DNA of 64,000 bases from assembly GCA_030068525.1 (NCBI GenBank), contig JASJOS010000023.1:48848-112847 (forward strand). Reading direction: 5' to 3'. A program made the position numbers and the translations under genes. The notes beneath the pieces are model-generated. The model was given only the letters and a program-made list of their open reading frames with translations, was not told the origin of the DNA and searched no databases. Of the stretch, positions 25,907 to 35,833 are shown piece by piece; positions within the stretch are counted from its first letter, which is position 1; each line of letters begins with the position of its first letter. The stretch comes from Xanthocytophaga flava. Lineage in GTDB: Bacteria; Bacteroidota; Bacteroidia; Cytophagales; 172606-1.

Positions 25907-27064
25907 ACTATAAAAGGAAACTTTTGGACAGATATGCCTGAACTTTTGTATTTTGGTGCCAATAGAATAGAGGCTTTGCCAATCTGGATAAAGCTTCTCT
26001 CAATAAAGGCTACTTGGCTATATAGGATTTTGTACGCATAAAAACTGATCTGCAGGAAGGTGTTCTTCAAACCATTTTAAACTCAGGAGTGTAAGAATAG
26101 GTTTGTCAGTGGTTTGCAGAAATGTCTTAACTGTAGTCTTTCAACCCCTCAAAATAGCAAACATTTTTGAGTTCAACCTTGATTTGCTTATATTCTGAAT
26201 AGGCCAGAATGCTGTCTTTTACAGGTGTATTTGTTGAGGACTGATTTTGCGTCATCTCAAACCATTCTTTGTTTTTATTGGCTGCCTTTAGAAATTCTGT
26301 GTAACTGGCTAGTTTTTCCTGAATGTTTTATGTTGCTGCCTATTGGAGCATCTTCTCTGATGCCCAGTTTTTAATTGTAGACCTCTATCTGAAAATATGA
26401 TTAAGAATAAAATCAGAAATAATAATACAATTTCGTTTTCATGGTTGCTCGATACTATTTATTCAAAGTACAGCTCTATATAGAGCTAGAAAAGGTGGAC
26501 TAGAAGTAGGGGCGAAATGTGTAGATAATTGTAGAAGCTGACTTAATAAAATGAGAAGTGAATAGGGTGGGAAAATAGATGTTCTTCCCTAAGACAAAGA
26601 AAGTTTTATGTATTCTTTAGTATAGATACAGAATTTTGACGGATAGGAACATTTTGCGCTGACAAGTAAAAAGATGTTATCCAAATATAGAAGGTGGAGG
26701 ACGTTTGTCTGGTAATGTTACACCTTTTGTGAGATATTTCTTACATATGTAAATTATACTCTTAAAATCCATTTTGTAATCTTCAATGTTAAGGTAAGAT
26801 CAAAGTTGGTCGCACAAATAAAGTTTTCTGTCGTGTATATGTGTGATTTAATCCTTATTGTAGTTCCTTTCCTAGCTTGATCTGGTAACTATATTTATTA
26901 TTCCTTTCTTGGAAATATGTACTGATACATTCATGGAAATATCCATTATATCCACGATTTGAATATGATCTTACACCCGATCTGAATACATCTTATTTAC
27001 CTATGTCTGCTTTAGAGTAATATTGGATTAGTAAAATCGAAAAGGATAGAAAATAAAGAGTTTA
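25907..27064. other. 1.16 kb gene-poor intergenic region
   Basis: No convincing complete gene lies here. The only protein-like stretch is the decayed frame at 26127-26327 on the minus strand, listed separately. The rest is AT-rich without clear hairpins, repeats or RNA-like structure that I could recognise. The last part presumably carries the promoter of the TPR kinase gene at 27065. Confidence 0.6.
26127..26327 (-). pseudogene. Possible remnant of a small protein gene
   Basis: The minus strand is open for 66 codons ending at a TAA (26127-26129) and reads like protein (EKLASYTEFLKAANKNKEWF, then VELKNVCYFEGLKDYS). An in-frame TAA bounds it upstream at 26328-26330, a TAG comes a few codons further, and there is no good start codon near the beginning. 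The reading resembles the C-terminus of a helical secreted protein that has lost its 5' part. Chance openness cannot be excluded. Confidence 0.3.
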
Positions 27065-29044
27065 ATGCATAAAATAATTGTGTGGTTATTGGTGTTGGGA
27101 GTACCCATTCAGCTATTAGGACAATCTGTAAAAACAGATAGTCTGCATATAACTGTATTGGGGGCAACCAACCCTGTGCAGAAGGCAGATGCATTAAATA
27201 ACCTGGCAGACGCTTATCGGTTCAAGAATACAGACAGTACTATTTCTATTGGTACACAAGCACTTTTGTTGGCAAAGCGAAATGACTATGCAAAAGGCGA
27301 AATTATAGGATTATATAATGTTGGGAATGGGTACCTTTCCCAGGGCGATTATCATCGTACATTATCGTATTTGTTGAGAGCGTTGCGGATAGCAGAAGAA
27401 CATGCGAATGATTCTGTTCAGCCAATGATTCTGAATAGTGTAGGGACTGTATATATGAAATCCGACAAACTGGATCAGGCCCTGCATTATTATGAGAAAG
27501 CTAAGCAGCTTGCTGAAATACAAAAGGATAAGTTCTTGCTTGCTAAGATATTAGGGAATATTGGTAATATTTACTGGGCACAGAAAAAGATCATGGAAAG
27601 CTTGCACTACAAACAAGAATCCCTGACTATTTCACGTGAGAACAATGATTTGATAGGAGTGGCCACAGAGTTATATAATATTGGTTTGATTTATCTTCAG
27701 CAAAATAGACATGATTATGCTTTAACGTTTTATAAAGAATCATACAATTTATCTGAACGTCTGGAAGATAAAGAAGGGTTGGCATTCTGTTCATTTGATA
27801 TGGGAGAAGTATATCTGCATCAAAAGGACTATAAGGCAGCCATTACGTATATCCACAAAGGGCTGGATCAGGCAAAAAAGCTGAAGAGTAAAAATCTGAT
27901 CTATAGGGGATATGATTTGCTATTTCAGTTGTATGAAAGGCAGAAAGACTATGTCAATGCATTAAGCTATCACAAGCTAGCTACTGCAATCAAAGATAGT
28001 ATCTTTAGTCTGGAAAGAGAGAGAGCATTGAAAGAGGTACAGACAGATTATGATCTGAATAAAAAACAAAAAGAAATAGATCTTCTGTATAAAGATAAAA
28101 CTATACAGGATGCTCAGTTGCATAGTCAGTCGATACAACAGAATATCTTAATTTTTGGTCTTACACTGATTGCAGTTGTTGCATTGTTGTTCTGGATCAA
28201 CATGCAAAGCCGGAAGAAGATAAATATGCTTCTTGAACAGGAAAATGAACTGGTTAGATTGCAGAAAGAAGAGATTTTTAATCAGACACAGGAAATCGCA
28301 GATCAGAATCAAAAACTAGAAGCTTTAAATGTAACAAAAGATAAACTGTTTTCTATTATCTCTCATGATTTGAGAAGTCCATTAAATACACTTCAGTCTA
28401 TGTTGGAAATTGTACGGGATGGTATCTTATCTGAAGAAGAGACTGTAGAGATTACGGGATTATTGTATAAAAAAGTAAGACATACATCCGATTTACTGGA
28501 TAATCTTCTTAACTGGGCTAAAAGTCAGATGGAAGGAATTCGGATACATCAGGAAAATGTTAATCTCCAGGAGCTAATCCAGTCAAACGTCGATTTATTT
28601 TTGCCTCAGGCATTAGAGAAAAAGATTGTGCTGGAGAATAATGTGTTAATGCCTGTTCATGTAAATGCAGACAAGAATATGTTGCTGCTGGTTATTCGTA
28701 ATTTGCTTAATAACGCTATCAAATTTACTACTGCTCAGGGATGTGTACGTATCTCGGCAGAGATTCAATCTGAGAAAGTGGTAGTTTGTGTTCAGGACAC
28801 AGGTGTAGGAATTGACCCAGACCGAATCGATAAATTATTTAAAGTTCAGTCTCTTTTTACTACCTATGGTACATCCAATGAGAAAGGCACAGGACTGGGG
28901 TTGTTGTTGTGTAAAGATTTTGTAGAGAAAAATGGAGGTGATATATGGGTAAAAAGCTTTATAAATCAAGGTAGTCGTTTCTATTTCAGTGTGCCTTTAT
29001 ATGTTCAATTGAGAGAAATTTCTTCATTTACAATGGCTTCGTAG
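27065..29044 (+). CDS. TPR-containing hybrid-free sensor histidine kinase
   Basis: 659 residues. Signal peptide (1-19, ending LLGQ), then about six tetratricopeptide repeats in the periplasm (for example ILNSVGTVYMKSDKLDQALHYYEKA), a coiled linker, one TM helix near 360-377 (ILIFGLTLIAVVALLFWI), a second coiled coil, then HisKA with ISHDLRSPLN (His434) and HATPase_c with NLLNNAIKFT (about 549), DTGVGI (about 578) and GTGLGL. This is a usual Bacteroidota sensor architecture. No response regulator gene is adjacent, so its partner is elsewhere. Confidence 0.92.
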   Translation: MHKIIVWLLVLGVPIQLLGQSVKTDSLHITVLGATNPVQKADALNNLADAYRFKNTDSTISIGTQALLLAKRNDYAKGEIIGLYNVGNGYLSQGDYHRTLSYLLRALRIAEEHANDSVQPMILNSVGTVYMKSDKLDQALHYYEKAKQLAEIQKDKFLLAKILGNIGNIYWAQKKIMESLHYKQESLTISRENNDLIGVATELYNIGLIYLQQNRHDYALTFYKESYNLSERLEDKEGLAFCSFDMGEVYLHQKDYKAAITYIHKGLDQAKKLKSKNLIYRGYDLLFQLYERQKDYVNALSYHKLATAIKDSIFSLERERALKEVQTDYDLNKKQKEIDLLYKDKTIQDAQLHSQSIQQNILIFGLTLIAVVALLFWINMQSRKKINMLLEQENELVRLQKEEIFNQTQEIADQNQKLEALNVTKDKLFSIISHDLRSPLNTLQSMLEIVRDGILSEEETVEITGLLYKKVRHTSDLLDNLLNWAKSQMEGIRIHQENVNLQELIQSNVDLFLPQALEKKIVLENNVLMPVHVNADKNMLLLVIRNLLNNAIKFTTAQGCVRISAEIQSEKVVVCVQDTGVGIDPDRIDKLFKVQSLFTTYGTSNEKGTGLGLLLCKDFVEKNGGDIWVKSFINQGSRFYFSVPLYVQLREISSFTMAS

Positions 29045-29065
29045 ATCAGAGAAAGTAGTAAGATA

Positions 29066-29125
29066 AAAAAGTAAGAGTCGTATTCTGCTCATTTAATATA
29101 TGGCAGAGGACGACTCTTACTTTTT
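29066..29125. terminator. Hairpin after the TPR kinase gene
   Basis: A 16-bp perfect outer stem (AAAAAGTAAGAGTCGT with its inverted copy at 29110-29125), continued by a TCTGC/GCAGA pair, followed by a T-run. It lies between convergent genes and probably ends transcription from both sides. Confidence 0.75.
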
Positions 29126-29170
29126 AAGAAGATAGTTGGGTGTATAGATCGAATTGACTACAGAGTTATT

Positions 29171-29794
29171 TTATTTTGTAACTTGTGATGTTAATTGTGG
29201 TAGAGCTAATGCTGGAATTGAAGGTAATTGTTTGAATGCCCAGATAAAGGCATTCGTGTTCTCCAACAACTTAACAACTGTTTTTATATCCTCTGTAGGA
29301 ACTGCAAAACATCCCTGACTATTTCCTTGTCTTTTATTTACTTGTGCGTTTTGAGAGGTAACATAGGGTGCAGCATGGAAAATAATACCTCTTGCTTCTG
29401 CCTGATCGTTTATTCCCCAATCTAATCCTACCAGCCGAAGGCTTAAGCCATGTTTACCATTAAATTGGTTTTTAGGAATGAAAACTCCAAGACTGGAGCA
29501 ATTACTGCCTGAATCATTTGAAAAAATAGAGGCTTCTGCTGTTCTTCCTGTGCCTTTCCCATGGGCAACCCATGTGTGTAAAAGACATTCTCCTGTCTTT
29601 AAATTTATAATCCACAATCGTTTTTCATAAGATGGTTTCGAAAAATCGACAACACAGGCAATCGTTCTGTTGGAAAGTTCTTTGTATTCAGAGGATAACT
29701 GTAATGCGTGTTGTTGAACATACGCAGGTAATAGCAGCTGGCCATAGGCATTCATCCCCATAACGGCAGCTATCAGAACAAAGAGTTTCTTCAT
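29171..29794 (-). CDS. YkuD_2-type murein L,D-transpeptidase-like protein
   Basis: 207 residues from the ATG at 29794 (MKKLFVLIAAVMGMNAYG), which gives a good signal peptide; the 24 residues open further upstream are not needed. The catalytic region has IIFHAAPYVT and NKRQGNSQGCFAVP, the His...SxGC pattern of L,D-transpeptidase catalytic domains, and VVDFSKPSYEKRLWIINL is the family's opening strand. It presumably acts on peptidoglycan stem peptides in the periplasm. It stands alone, convergent with the kinase gene. Confidence 0.85.
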   Translation of the reverse strand: MKKLFVLIAAVMGMNAYGQLLLPAYVQQHALQLSSEYKELSNRTIACVVDFSKPSYEKRLWIINLKTGECLLHTWVAHGKGTGRTAEASIFSNDSGSNCSSLGVFIPKNQFNGKHGLSLRLVGLDWGINDQAEARGIIFHAAPYVTSQNAQVNKRQGNSQGCFAVPTEDIKTVVKLLENTNAFIWAFKQLPSIPALALPQLTSQVTK

Positions 29795-30147
29795 GTAGCA
29801 AAGTAAGGTGTTATTGATGAAGGTAATTAGTAATTTTATAATAAGAAAGAGATGTAAATAGTTCATTCATAGGAGAAAATGTTGAAGAGTTCTTGATGAT
29901 TTCTACATTTTTGATTGTTGGAGGGCCTTTGTTAAATAAAACGATAATATAATGTAGCTATTTTATCAGGATTTGATTTTTTACTTTTTTTCTTGTTTCT
30001 AACCTGTTGGGATACAGCTTTGTTCTGGTATTTTAGTGAGTGATTCAAAGATTAGGAGGGCAATTTTATCCAGAATTTTTCGTATAATGGGAAACCACAC
30101 CGTATACAATAAATGTAAAATATGTAAAACTCACTAAATTTTATGGA
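29795..30147. other. Divergent intergenic region, 353 nt
   Basis: Separates the L,D-transpeptidase gene from the YitT gene and must hold both promoters. A near-match TTACTTTG to the -7 consensus lies just before the transpeptidase ATG on the minus strand; nothing else definite is seen. Confidence 0.5.
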
Positions 30148-30999
30148 ATGAAGGAACACACTATACGGATTCTTAAAGATGTTATTTTAATTAGTTTTGG
30201 GATTTTATCAGCTGGTATGGGATTGAAGGGATTTCTTTCTTCCAGCGGGTTTATTGATGGTGGTGTTACAGGAATCTCCATGCTGTTAGCTGATGTAATG
30301 GGCATTCCTCTGGCCATTCTGATTCTGCTTTTTAATATTCCATTTATTATAGTAGGTTACAAACAGATTGGAAAATGGTTTGCCCTTAAAAGTATTTTAG
30401 CCATAGCTGGATTGTCCTTATGTTTGGCTTTTATTCGTTACCCGGATATCACGCCAGATTTGTTATTAACAGCTGTTTTTGGAGGATTTTTTATTGGAGC
30501 AGGTATTGGGCTTGCCATGAGAGGAGGTGCAGTGCTGGATGGAACGGAGATTGCAGCGTTGCTGATCAGTAGGCAAACAGCTATGTTTAGGGTAGGAGAT
30601 ATCATCCTGGTAATGAATATCTTCATTTTTTCAGCTGCTGCTTTTTTTAAGAATGTAGAGGTTGCTCTTTATTCTATTCTAACTTACTTTGCTGCATCTA
30701 AAACGTTGGATTTTATTTTGCATGGTATTGAAGAATATACAGCCTTGATTATTATCTCAGACAAAAGTGAAGAAATACGATTGAAAATTATCAACGAGCT
30801 TCGAAGAGGTATTACAGTGATTAAAGGAAAAAAAGGATTATCTGGTGTAGATCAGGATATCTTGTTTTGTGTGGTTACACGTTTGGAAATGGGGAGAATT
30901 AAACGTTGTGCACAAGAGATAGACAAAGATGCTTTTATTGTTATAGACGCTTTATCAGATGCGGAAGGTGGATTAGTGAAGAAGTCAAAATTGCATTAA
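30148..30999 (+). CDS. YitT family (DUF161/DUF2179) membrane protein
   Basis: 283 residues. Five or six TM helices fill the first 195 residues, with the family features SSSGFIDGGVTGISMLLAD and GGAVLDGTEIAALLIS. A cytosolic DUF2179 domain follows (TALIIISDKSEEIRLKIINE, GITVIKGKKGLSG, RLEMGRIKRCAQEIDKDAF). The physiological role of the YitT family is not settled; transport of a small solute has been proposed. The ATG at 30148 follows an out-of-frame ATG that stops at once. Monocistronic. Confidence 0.87.
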   Translation: MKEHTIRILKDVILISFGILSAGMGLKGFLSSSGFIDGGVTGISMLLADVMGIPLAILILLFNIPFIIVGYKQIGKWFALKSILAIAGLSLCLAFIRYPDITPDLLLTAVFGGFFIGAGIGLAMRGGAVLDGTEIAALLISRQTAMFRVGDIILVMNIFIFSAAAFFKNVEVALYSILTYFAASKTLDFILHGIEEYTALIIISDKSEEIRLKIINELRRGITVIKGKKGLSGVDQDILFCVVTRLEMGRIKRCAQEIDKDAFIVIDALSDAEGGLVKKSKLH

Positions 31000-31266
31000 A
31001 CATAAATCTGCTGATTTTAAGTCTTATCTGATGTGAAAAGAGTAAATAGTTCTACAATTACATAGTAATTCATGAGTATAGAATATAGGAACTAATTTTT
31101 GATAGAAACAGATCAGATTATTTACCTTAGTGAGTCTTATTATACTGCTTTAAGTATACACACTTATTTTGTAGAGTGAATATTTGCAACGTATAGGTGA
31201 AGAGGAATAAATAAGGTGATATGATGGTATTTGTCGAATCAGATTAATCCGATATTCTATACTTTT

Positions 31267-32772
31267 ATGTTGAATCAACGAGCCAGTGGAATTTTACTTC
31301 CCATTTTTTCTTTGCCTTCCTCACATGGAATTGGCGATCTAGGCGAAAAAGCTTATCAGTTTATCGACTTCCTGGAACAAACACATCAGAAATATTGGCA
31401 AATACTGCCTTTAACTCCTGTTGACCAGGGATTAGGTAATTCGCCTTATAGTAGTATTTCAGCTTTCGCTGGAAATACATTGTTTATCAGCCTCAATAAA
31501 TTGTGCTATCAGGGATTGTTGAATTCTATCGATATAGAAAGTCCTCCTGAGTTTCCTGATGGACATATTGATTATCCGGCAGTCAGAGCCTTTAAAGAAC
31601 CTTTACTTCATAAAGCGTTCGAAAATTTTAACAAGATTGTTGACGAAAATGCAAAAGAAGCGTTTCAGCAATTTTGTGAGGAAGAAGCTTACTGGTTGGA
31701 TGACTATGCGCTATTCAAGTGTCTGAGAATTAAAAATAATGAGTATGCCTGGATTGACTGGGGGCATGAATTAGCCAATCGTGTACCGGAAGCATTAGCA
31801 GCAGCCAGAGATGAATTAGCCAATGAGATCCTGCGGGAGAAGTTTTTTCAATATCTCTTTTATCAGCAATGGTCAGAGTTAAAGGCCTATAGCAATAAAA
31901 AAGGAGTGATGATTTTTGGTGATCTGCCTATCTATGTTAATTATGATAGTGTAGATGTCTGGGTAAATCCCCATCTTTTTAAACTGAATGAAAATAAATT
32001 ACCTTATGTAGTAGCTGGTACACCTCCTGATCGGTTTAGTACTACAGGCCAATTATGGGGAAACCCTGTATATAACTGGGATGCGATGCAGAATGAGAAT
32101 TTTGAGTGGTGGTTACGCCGTATTGGACATAACTTCCTGTTGTTTGATCTTGTTAGGCTGGATCATTTTCTGGGATTTGTTAATTATTATGAAATTCCGG
32201 TTAATGAACCCACTGCTATCAATGGATATTGGCAAAAAGCTCCTGCAGAAGAATTTTTTACAGCATTAAATGCCCGTTTTCCTGATCCTGCTATTGTAGT
32301 AGAAGATCTGGGGACTATTTCTCCTGATGTAATTTCGTTTGTACAACGTCATCGGTTACCTGGCATGAAGGTACTGCAGTTTGCCTTTACTGGGGATCAA
32401 GAGATGAATCCACATCTTCCTCATAACCACAACAATCATAGTGTAGTCTATACAAGCCTTCATGATACCAACACTACACACGGATGGTGGCAAACAGAGG
32501 CTACAGAACATGAGAAATATCGCCTGGCTACATATGCCAGACAGGATTTGTCAACTGATAATGTAGCAGATGCCGTAGTACATATGGCTATGCAATCACG
32601 TGCAAACATTGTTATTGTTCCTATACAGGATATTCTCAATATGAATGAGACAGCACGTATTAATGTCCCGGGAACAAGTCATGGAAATTGGGAATGGCAA
32701 TTAACAGATGGATGGGAATCTGAAAGTATAATACAAAAGTTAAATGCGTTTGTTATTGAAGGTGAAAGATAA
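31267..32772 (+). CDS. malQ: 4-alpha-glucanotransferase (GH77, amylomaltase)
   Basis: 501 residues from the ATG at 31267 (MLNQRASGILLP), where the GH77 family begins; a TTG twelve codons earlier is open but adds nothing conserved. Key residues: the nucleophile Asp299 in DLVRLDHFLGF, the acid/base Glu346 in VVEDLGTIS, and HDTNTTHGWW near 397. It transfers alpha-1,4-glucan segments in maltodextrin and glycogen metabolism in the cytoplasm. No other maltose or glycogen gene is adjacent. Confidence 0.93.
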   Translation: MLNQRASGILLPIFSLPSSHGIGDLGEKAYQFIDFLEQTHQKYWQILPLTPVDQGLGNSPYSSISAFAGNTLFISLNKLCYQGLLNSIDIESPPEFPDGHIDYPAVRAFKEPLLHKAFENFNKIVDENAKEAFQQFCEEEAYWLDDYALFKCLRIKNNEYAWIDWGHELANRVPEALAAARDELANEILREKFFQYLFYQQWSELKAYSNKKGVMIFGDLPIYVNYDSVDVWVNPHLFKLNENKLPYVVAGTPPDRFSTTGQLWGNPVYNWDAMQNENFEWWLRRIGHNFLLFDLVRLDHFLGFVNYYEIPVNEPTAINGYWQKAPAEEFFTALNARFPDPAIVVEDLGTISPDVISFVQRHRLPGMKVLQFAFTGDQEMNPHLPHNHNNHSVVYTSLHDTNTTHGWWQTEATEHEKYRLATYARQDLSTDNVADAVVHMAMQSRANIVIVPIQDILNMNETARINVPGTSHGNWEWQLTDGWESESIIQKLNAFVIEGER

Positions 32773-33197
32773 GAACGGCAACTGAGGGGTAATAAAAATT
32801 TGCTGTTTGTAGAGCTTTTGTAATTTTAATCAGATTTTAATCTCTTATTTAGATTGTTTTAATCCCCACCCGGTATTTTTGTAAGCGTCACTAGTTAATG
32901 ACTGGTGACTTCCATTTTATACCGAGGCTAAGTAACTTAAAAGTCTGTTCCCTTTGGGACAGACTTTTTTTATTTTTATCCGGCCTATCTTGTCGCATTC
33001 ATGGAAATAACTTTTCTACTTATACAATAGAAAATTTTATTTTCTATTGTTGCAGCGTTTACCTCACTTTTTACATTCTCCTATGTAAAGAGGTTTACCA
33101 ATCAAAATTCATCTGTTCTTTCAACAGGGGTGAAAAAGATACATGGGTATTCCTTTTCTAAAGGAGAAGAAGTGTAAAGTTATTTTTTCCATAGGTA
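32773..33197. other. Intergenic region of 425 nt with one terminator
   Basis: Holds the malQ-distal terminator at 32941-32972. An 87-codon open frame (32898-33161) spans it, but it starts inside the terminator region, is not protein-like, and is not called. Confidence 0.5.
32941..32972 (+). terminator. Intrinsic terminator
   Basis: AAGTCTG and TCCC arms pair with GGGA and CAGACTT around a TTT loop with one bulged T, followed by an uninterrupted T-run. It lies 168 nt after malQ and ahead of the sigma-factor gene. Confidence 0.75.
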
Positions 33198-33761
33198 ATG
33201 ACGCCTTTAATCTTTGACGAACAGCTTATTGAAAAATGTCGGTCAGCCGACAGAAAAGCTCAGAGAGCTTTGGTGGCTTATTTTTCACGACCTATGTTTT
33301 TGCATTGCTATCGCTATCTGAAAGACAAATCTGACACAGAAGAAGTTGTAAGTGATGGTTTCGTCAAAGTTTTTCAGCATATAACAGATGTTGACTACCG
33401 CGACAAACCAAGTTTTGAAGGATGGATACGCAGAATTATGATTAATGAGGCATTAGGCTTTTTGAGGAAAAGAAAGAAGTTGATGTATGTGGATGAGAAA
33501 GAGCAAGAACTAATACCTGAACAACTGTCTGTTGACGAATCTCTGGCTGCAGAAGATATTTATCAGCTTATTCTTTCTCTACCTGTAAAATACCGGACTG
33601 TATTTAATATGTATGTGATAGAGGGGTATACCCACCAGGAAATTGCTGCCATACTGGAAATAACAGAAAGTACCTCTCGTTCTCAATTGGCCAGAGCAAG
33701 AAAAATGTTACAGGAGTTAATGGTTAAAATCAATGAGCGTTATGACACCGGAAGAGTTTGA
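33198..33761 (+). CDS. ECF RNA polymerase sigma factor
   Basis: 187 residues with sigma-70 region 2 (ALVAYFSRPMFLHCYRYLKD then EEVVSDGFVKVFQHI, and FEGWIRRIMINEALGFLRKR) and region 4 (LPVKYRTVFNMYVIEGYTHQ then EIAAILEITESTSRSQLARA). It is a typical Bacteroidota ECF factor. The next gene overlaps by 29 nt and encodes a single-TM protein, likely its membrane partner. The whole run 33198-36591 looks like one operon. Confidence 0.92.
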   Translation: MTPLIFDEQLIEKCRSADRKAQRALVAYFSRPMFLHCYRYLKDKSDTEEVVSDGFVKVFQHITDVDYRDKPSFEGWIRRIMINEALGFLRKRKKLMYVDEKEQELIPEQLSVDESLAAEDIYQLILSLPVKYRTVFNMYVIEGYTHQEIAAILEITESTSRSQLARARKMLQELMVKINERYDTGRV

Positions 33762-34713
33762 TCAAATAGTCAAAAATAAGATAGATGAATTAACATATGT
33801 GCCGGATTTGGATTATATGGAAGATGCGATCTGGCAAAAGGTATATTCCAAAATAAAAATGAGGTTGTTTGGTTTTCCGTTTTTATGGATTGGAATCTTT
33901 TTAATGATAATTGTCGGGCTTGTGGCTACTCAACTGCAAAATAATATTGTAAAGACTAGTCATGATCCGAAAACGCAATCTGCTATGCAGAGGGCACCCG
34001 TAACACCTTCAAAAGATTTATCCGCTAAAACTATAGAAAATGACCATGGAATCAGGCAATCTGTAATGCAAACAGCTGTACCTGTTATGTCTGAGGTAAT
34101 TGAGCCTGCTAAAGAAATAGTTTCAGCACAACCAATAATTACTATGGATAAGAGAAAAATGCTTGTAGATCAAATATACTCTGATTATATCCACGACAGT
34201 ACCTATACTTATACTCTGCAAAAAGATTCACAATCACAGATGCGTCCACTGTCTATGCTAGTACCAGACCATACAAGCGAATTGATTGATAAAGTGCAGC
34301 CTGAGACGAGTCATCAAAACTATCTATGGCTATCATCTGATAGAATTATAATCGGAAACCGTTGGTTCAAGCCTCTTTCCCAACGATTATCGTTGGGATA
34401 TGGGCTAGGAGCAGGTCAATCATTCTATGTGGCAGAAACAAATACAGTATTGTCAATGCCAACGCTTGAAATACCTGTAGAATTGAGATATTACTTGATC
34501 CCAAGAGAAAAACGGTTTACAGCTTTTATGTATACATTGTTAAATGGATCATTTACTGCCAATACTTCACAGCTAACTGTAATTACAGGAGCAAAGGCTC
34601 AGTATCGATTGTGGCAAAATTCCAGAAGTGCTGGATTTTTGTTTGCTGACATTCCAATGTATCGGAGACAGCTATTTCTTAAAGGCAATACTTATCAGCA
34701 ACCACTCCGTTAA
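33733..34713 (+). CDS. Single-TM protein with beta-rich C-terminus; candidate anti-sigma partner
   Basis: 326 residues from the ATG at 33733, overlapping the sigma gene by 29 nt (an ATG at 33742 is also possible). About 50 acidic cytosolic residues (MTPEEFDQIVKNKIDEL, YMEDAIWQKVYSKI) precede one TM helix (about 50-68), a low-complexity periplasmic linker and a C-terminal segment with alternating beta strands (QRLSLGYGLGAGQSFY, EIPVELRYYLIPREKRFTAF) as in outer-membrane barrel proteins. No ZAS zinc motif is seen. The overlap and topology suggest that the N-terminus binds the sigma factor; this is inference. Confidence 0.7.
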   Translation: MSVMTPEEFDQIVKNKIDELTYVPDLDYMEDAIWQKVYSKIKMRLFGFPFLWIGIFLMIIVGLVATQLQNNIVKTSHDPKTQSAMQRAPVTPSKDLSAKTIENDHGIRQSVMQTAVPVMSEVIEPAKEIVSAQPIITMDKRKMLVDQIYSDYIHDSTYTYTLQKDSQSQMRPLSMLVPDHTSELIDKVQPETSHQNYLWLSSDRIIIGNRWFKPLSQRLSLGYGLGAGQSFYVAETNTVLSMPTLEIPVELRYYLIPREKRFTAFMYTLLNGSFTANTSQLTVITGAKAQYRLWQNSRSAGFLFADIPMYRRQLFLKGNTYQQPLR

Positions 34714-34732
34714 CCCTATTTAATAATTTAAT

Positions 34733-35833
34733 ATGTCTCAAAGATTCTGGGTAGGGTTATGTATGTTAACCCTTACTGGTTGTACTCCATTCCTGAACGA
34801 CCCTGCTATGGTGTATAGTTATTATCCTCCTGATCAAAAGACAAGTGAGTGGTCAGTATCCTCATTAAATAGTGAAAATATTGCAATCAAGCCAATTGAA
34901 GAATTAACCAATTTGATTCAGACAGAAAAGTATCGGAACATACATAGTTTACTTATTGTACGAAATGGAAAACTGGTATATGAACAGTATTTTAACGGGT
35001 ATACTTCCGTCGTTCCTGAAAATATTTACTCTGCCTCTAAAAGTATTACGTCTATCCTGACAGGTATTGCAATTGATCAACATATGATTGCAGATGTTAA
35101 CTCTGAAGTACTTCTTTATTTCCCTGAGTATATAAATGGACTTAATAATAAAGAACAAAAGAAGAAGATTACACTGAAACATCTTTTGACTATGAGTTCT
35201 GGACTGGCTTGTAATGATGCTGCTGGTCGTGCATCACCCGGATTTGAAGAAAATATGTATAAGAGCAGTGATTGGATTTATTTTACATTAGATCTTCCCA
35301 TTTTATATGAGGTAGGTACAATACCGCAATATTGTACTGCTGGTGTAGTTACGCTGGGGGGAGTCATCAACCGGGCATCTAATATGTCGACAGAGAGTTT
35401 TGCACGCAAATATTTATTTTCTCCACTGAATATACAATCTTATCGCTGGGATCGTATGCCTGATGGGGAGATAAGTACGGGTGGAAGGCTTTTTATCCAG
35501 CCCAGAGACATGGCTAAGATTGGCCAGCTTATGCTGGATAAAGGGCAATGGAAAGGACAACAGTTGGTTTCGCCTCAATGGGTGGCTGAGTCCACAACAA
35601 AACAGGTAACACTTCAAAATTTTGAGTATGGATATCTTTGGTGGCGAAGATCTTTTGTGATACAGGGCCGAACCTACCAGATGTATTTTGCTTGGGGAAA
35701 TGGAGGAAATTATTTGTGTGTATTGCCTGACTATAATACTGTATTGATTTGTACAGGAGGCAATTTAAATTCTGTTCTTGGCAATCAATTCTTTCAAATG
35801 CTGCAATCCAAGATTTTACCTGCCATTCAATGA
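34733..35833 (+). CDS. Serine hydrolase lipoprotein, class C beta-lactamase/PBP4* fold
   Basis: 366 residues. A lipoprotein signal (LTLTGC, Cys17) leads into a beta-lactamase-like domain: IYSASKSITSIL has the SxxK motif (Ser100, Lys103), IPQYCTAGVVTLGG supplies the Tyr of the YxN-type motif (about 199), and FAWGNGGNYL is near the KTG position. Members are mostly esterases, D-aminopeptidases or penicillin-binding proteins, not drug-inactivating enzymes. Located 19 nt after the TM partner gene in the sigma-factor operon. Confidence 0.87.
   Translation: MSQRFWVGLCMLTLTGCTPFLNDPAMVYSYYPPDQKTSEWSVSSLNSENIAIKPIEELTNLIQTEKYRNIHSLLIVRNGKLVYEQYFNGYTSVVPENIYSASKSITSILTGIAIDQHMIADVNSEVLLYFPEYINGLNNKEQKKKITLKHLLTMSSGLACNDAAGRASPGFEENMYKSSDWIYFTLDLPILYEVGTIPQYCTAGVVTLGGVINRASNMSTESFARKYLFSPLNIQSYRWDRMPDGEISTGGRLFIQPRDMAKIGQLMLDKGQWKGQQLVSPQWVAESTTKQVTLQNFEYGYLWWRRSFVIQGRTYQMYFAWGNGGNYLCVLPDYNTVLICTGGNLNSVLGNQFFQMLQSKILPAIQ

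Noticed and set aside
25849..26070. 73-codon minus-strand frame overlapping the end of the DUF3124 gene
   Set aside because: It overlaps a real gene, has no family, and reads as a shadow frame.
32898..33161. 87-codon plus-strand frame before the ECF sigma gene
   Set aside because: It runs through an intrinsic terminator and has a Phe/Cys/Leu-rich composition unlike a protein.
34733..35833. Antibiotic-resistance beta-lactamase
   Set aside because: Only the general SxxK fold is present; lipoprotein form and operon context suit an esterase or peptidase, and sequence alone gives no sign of drug hydrolysis.
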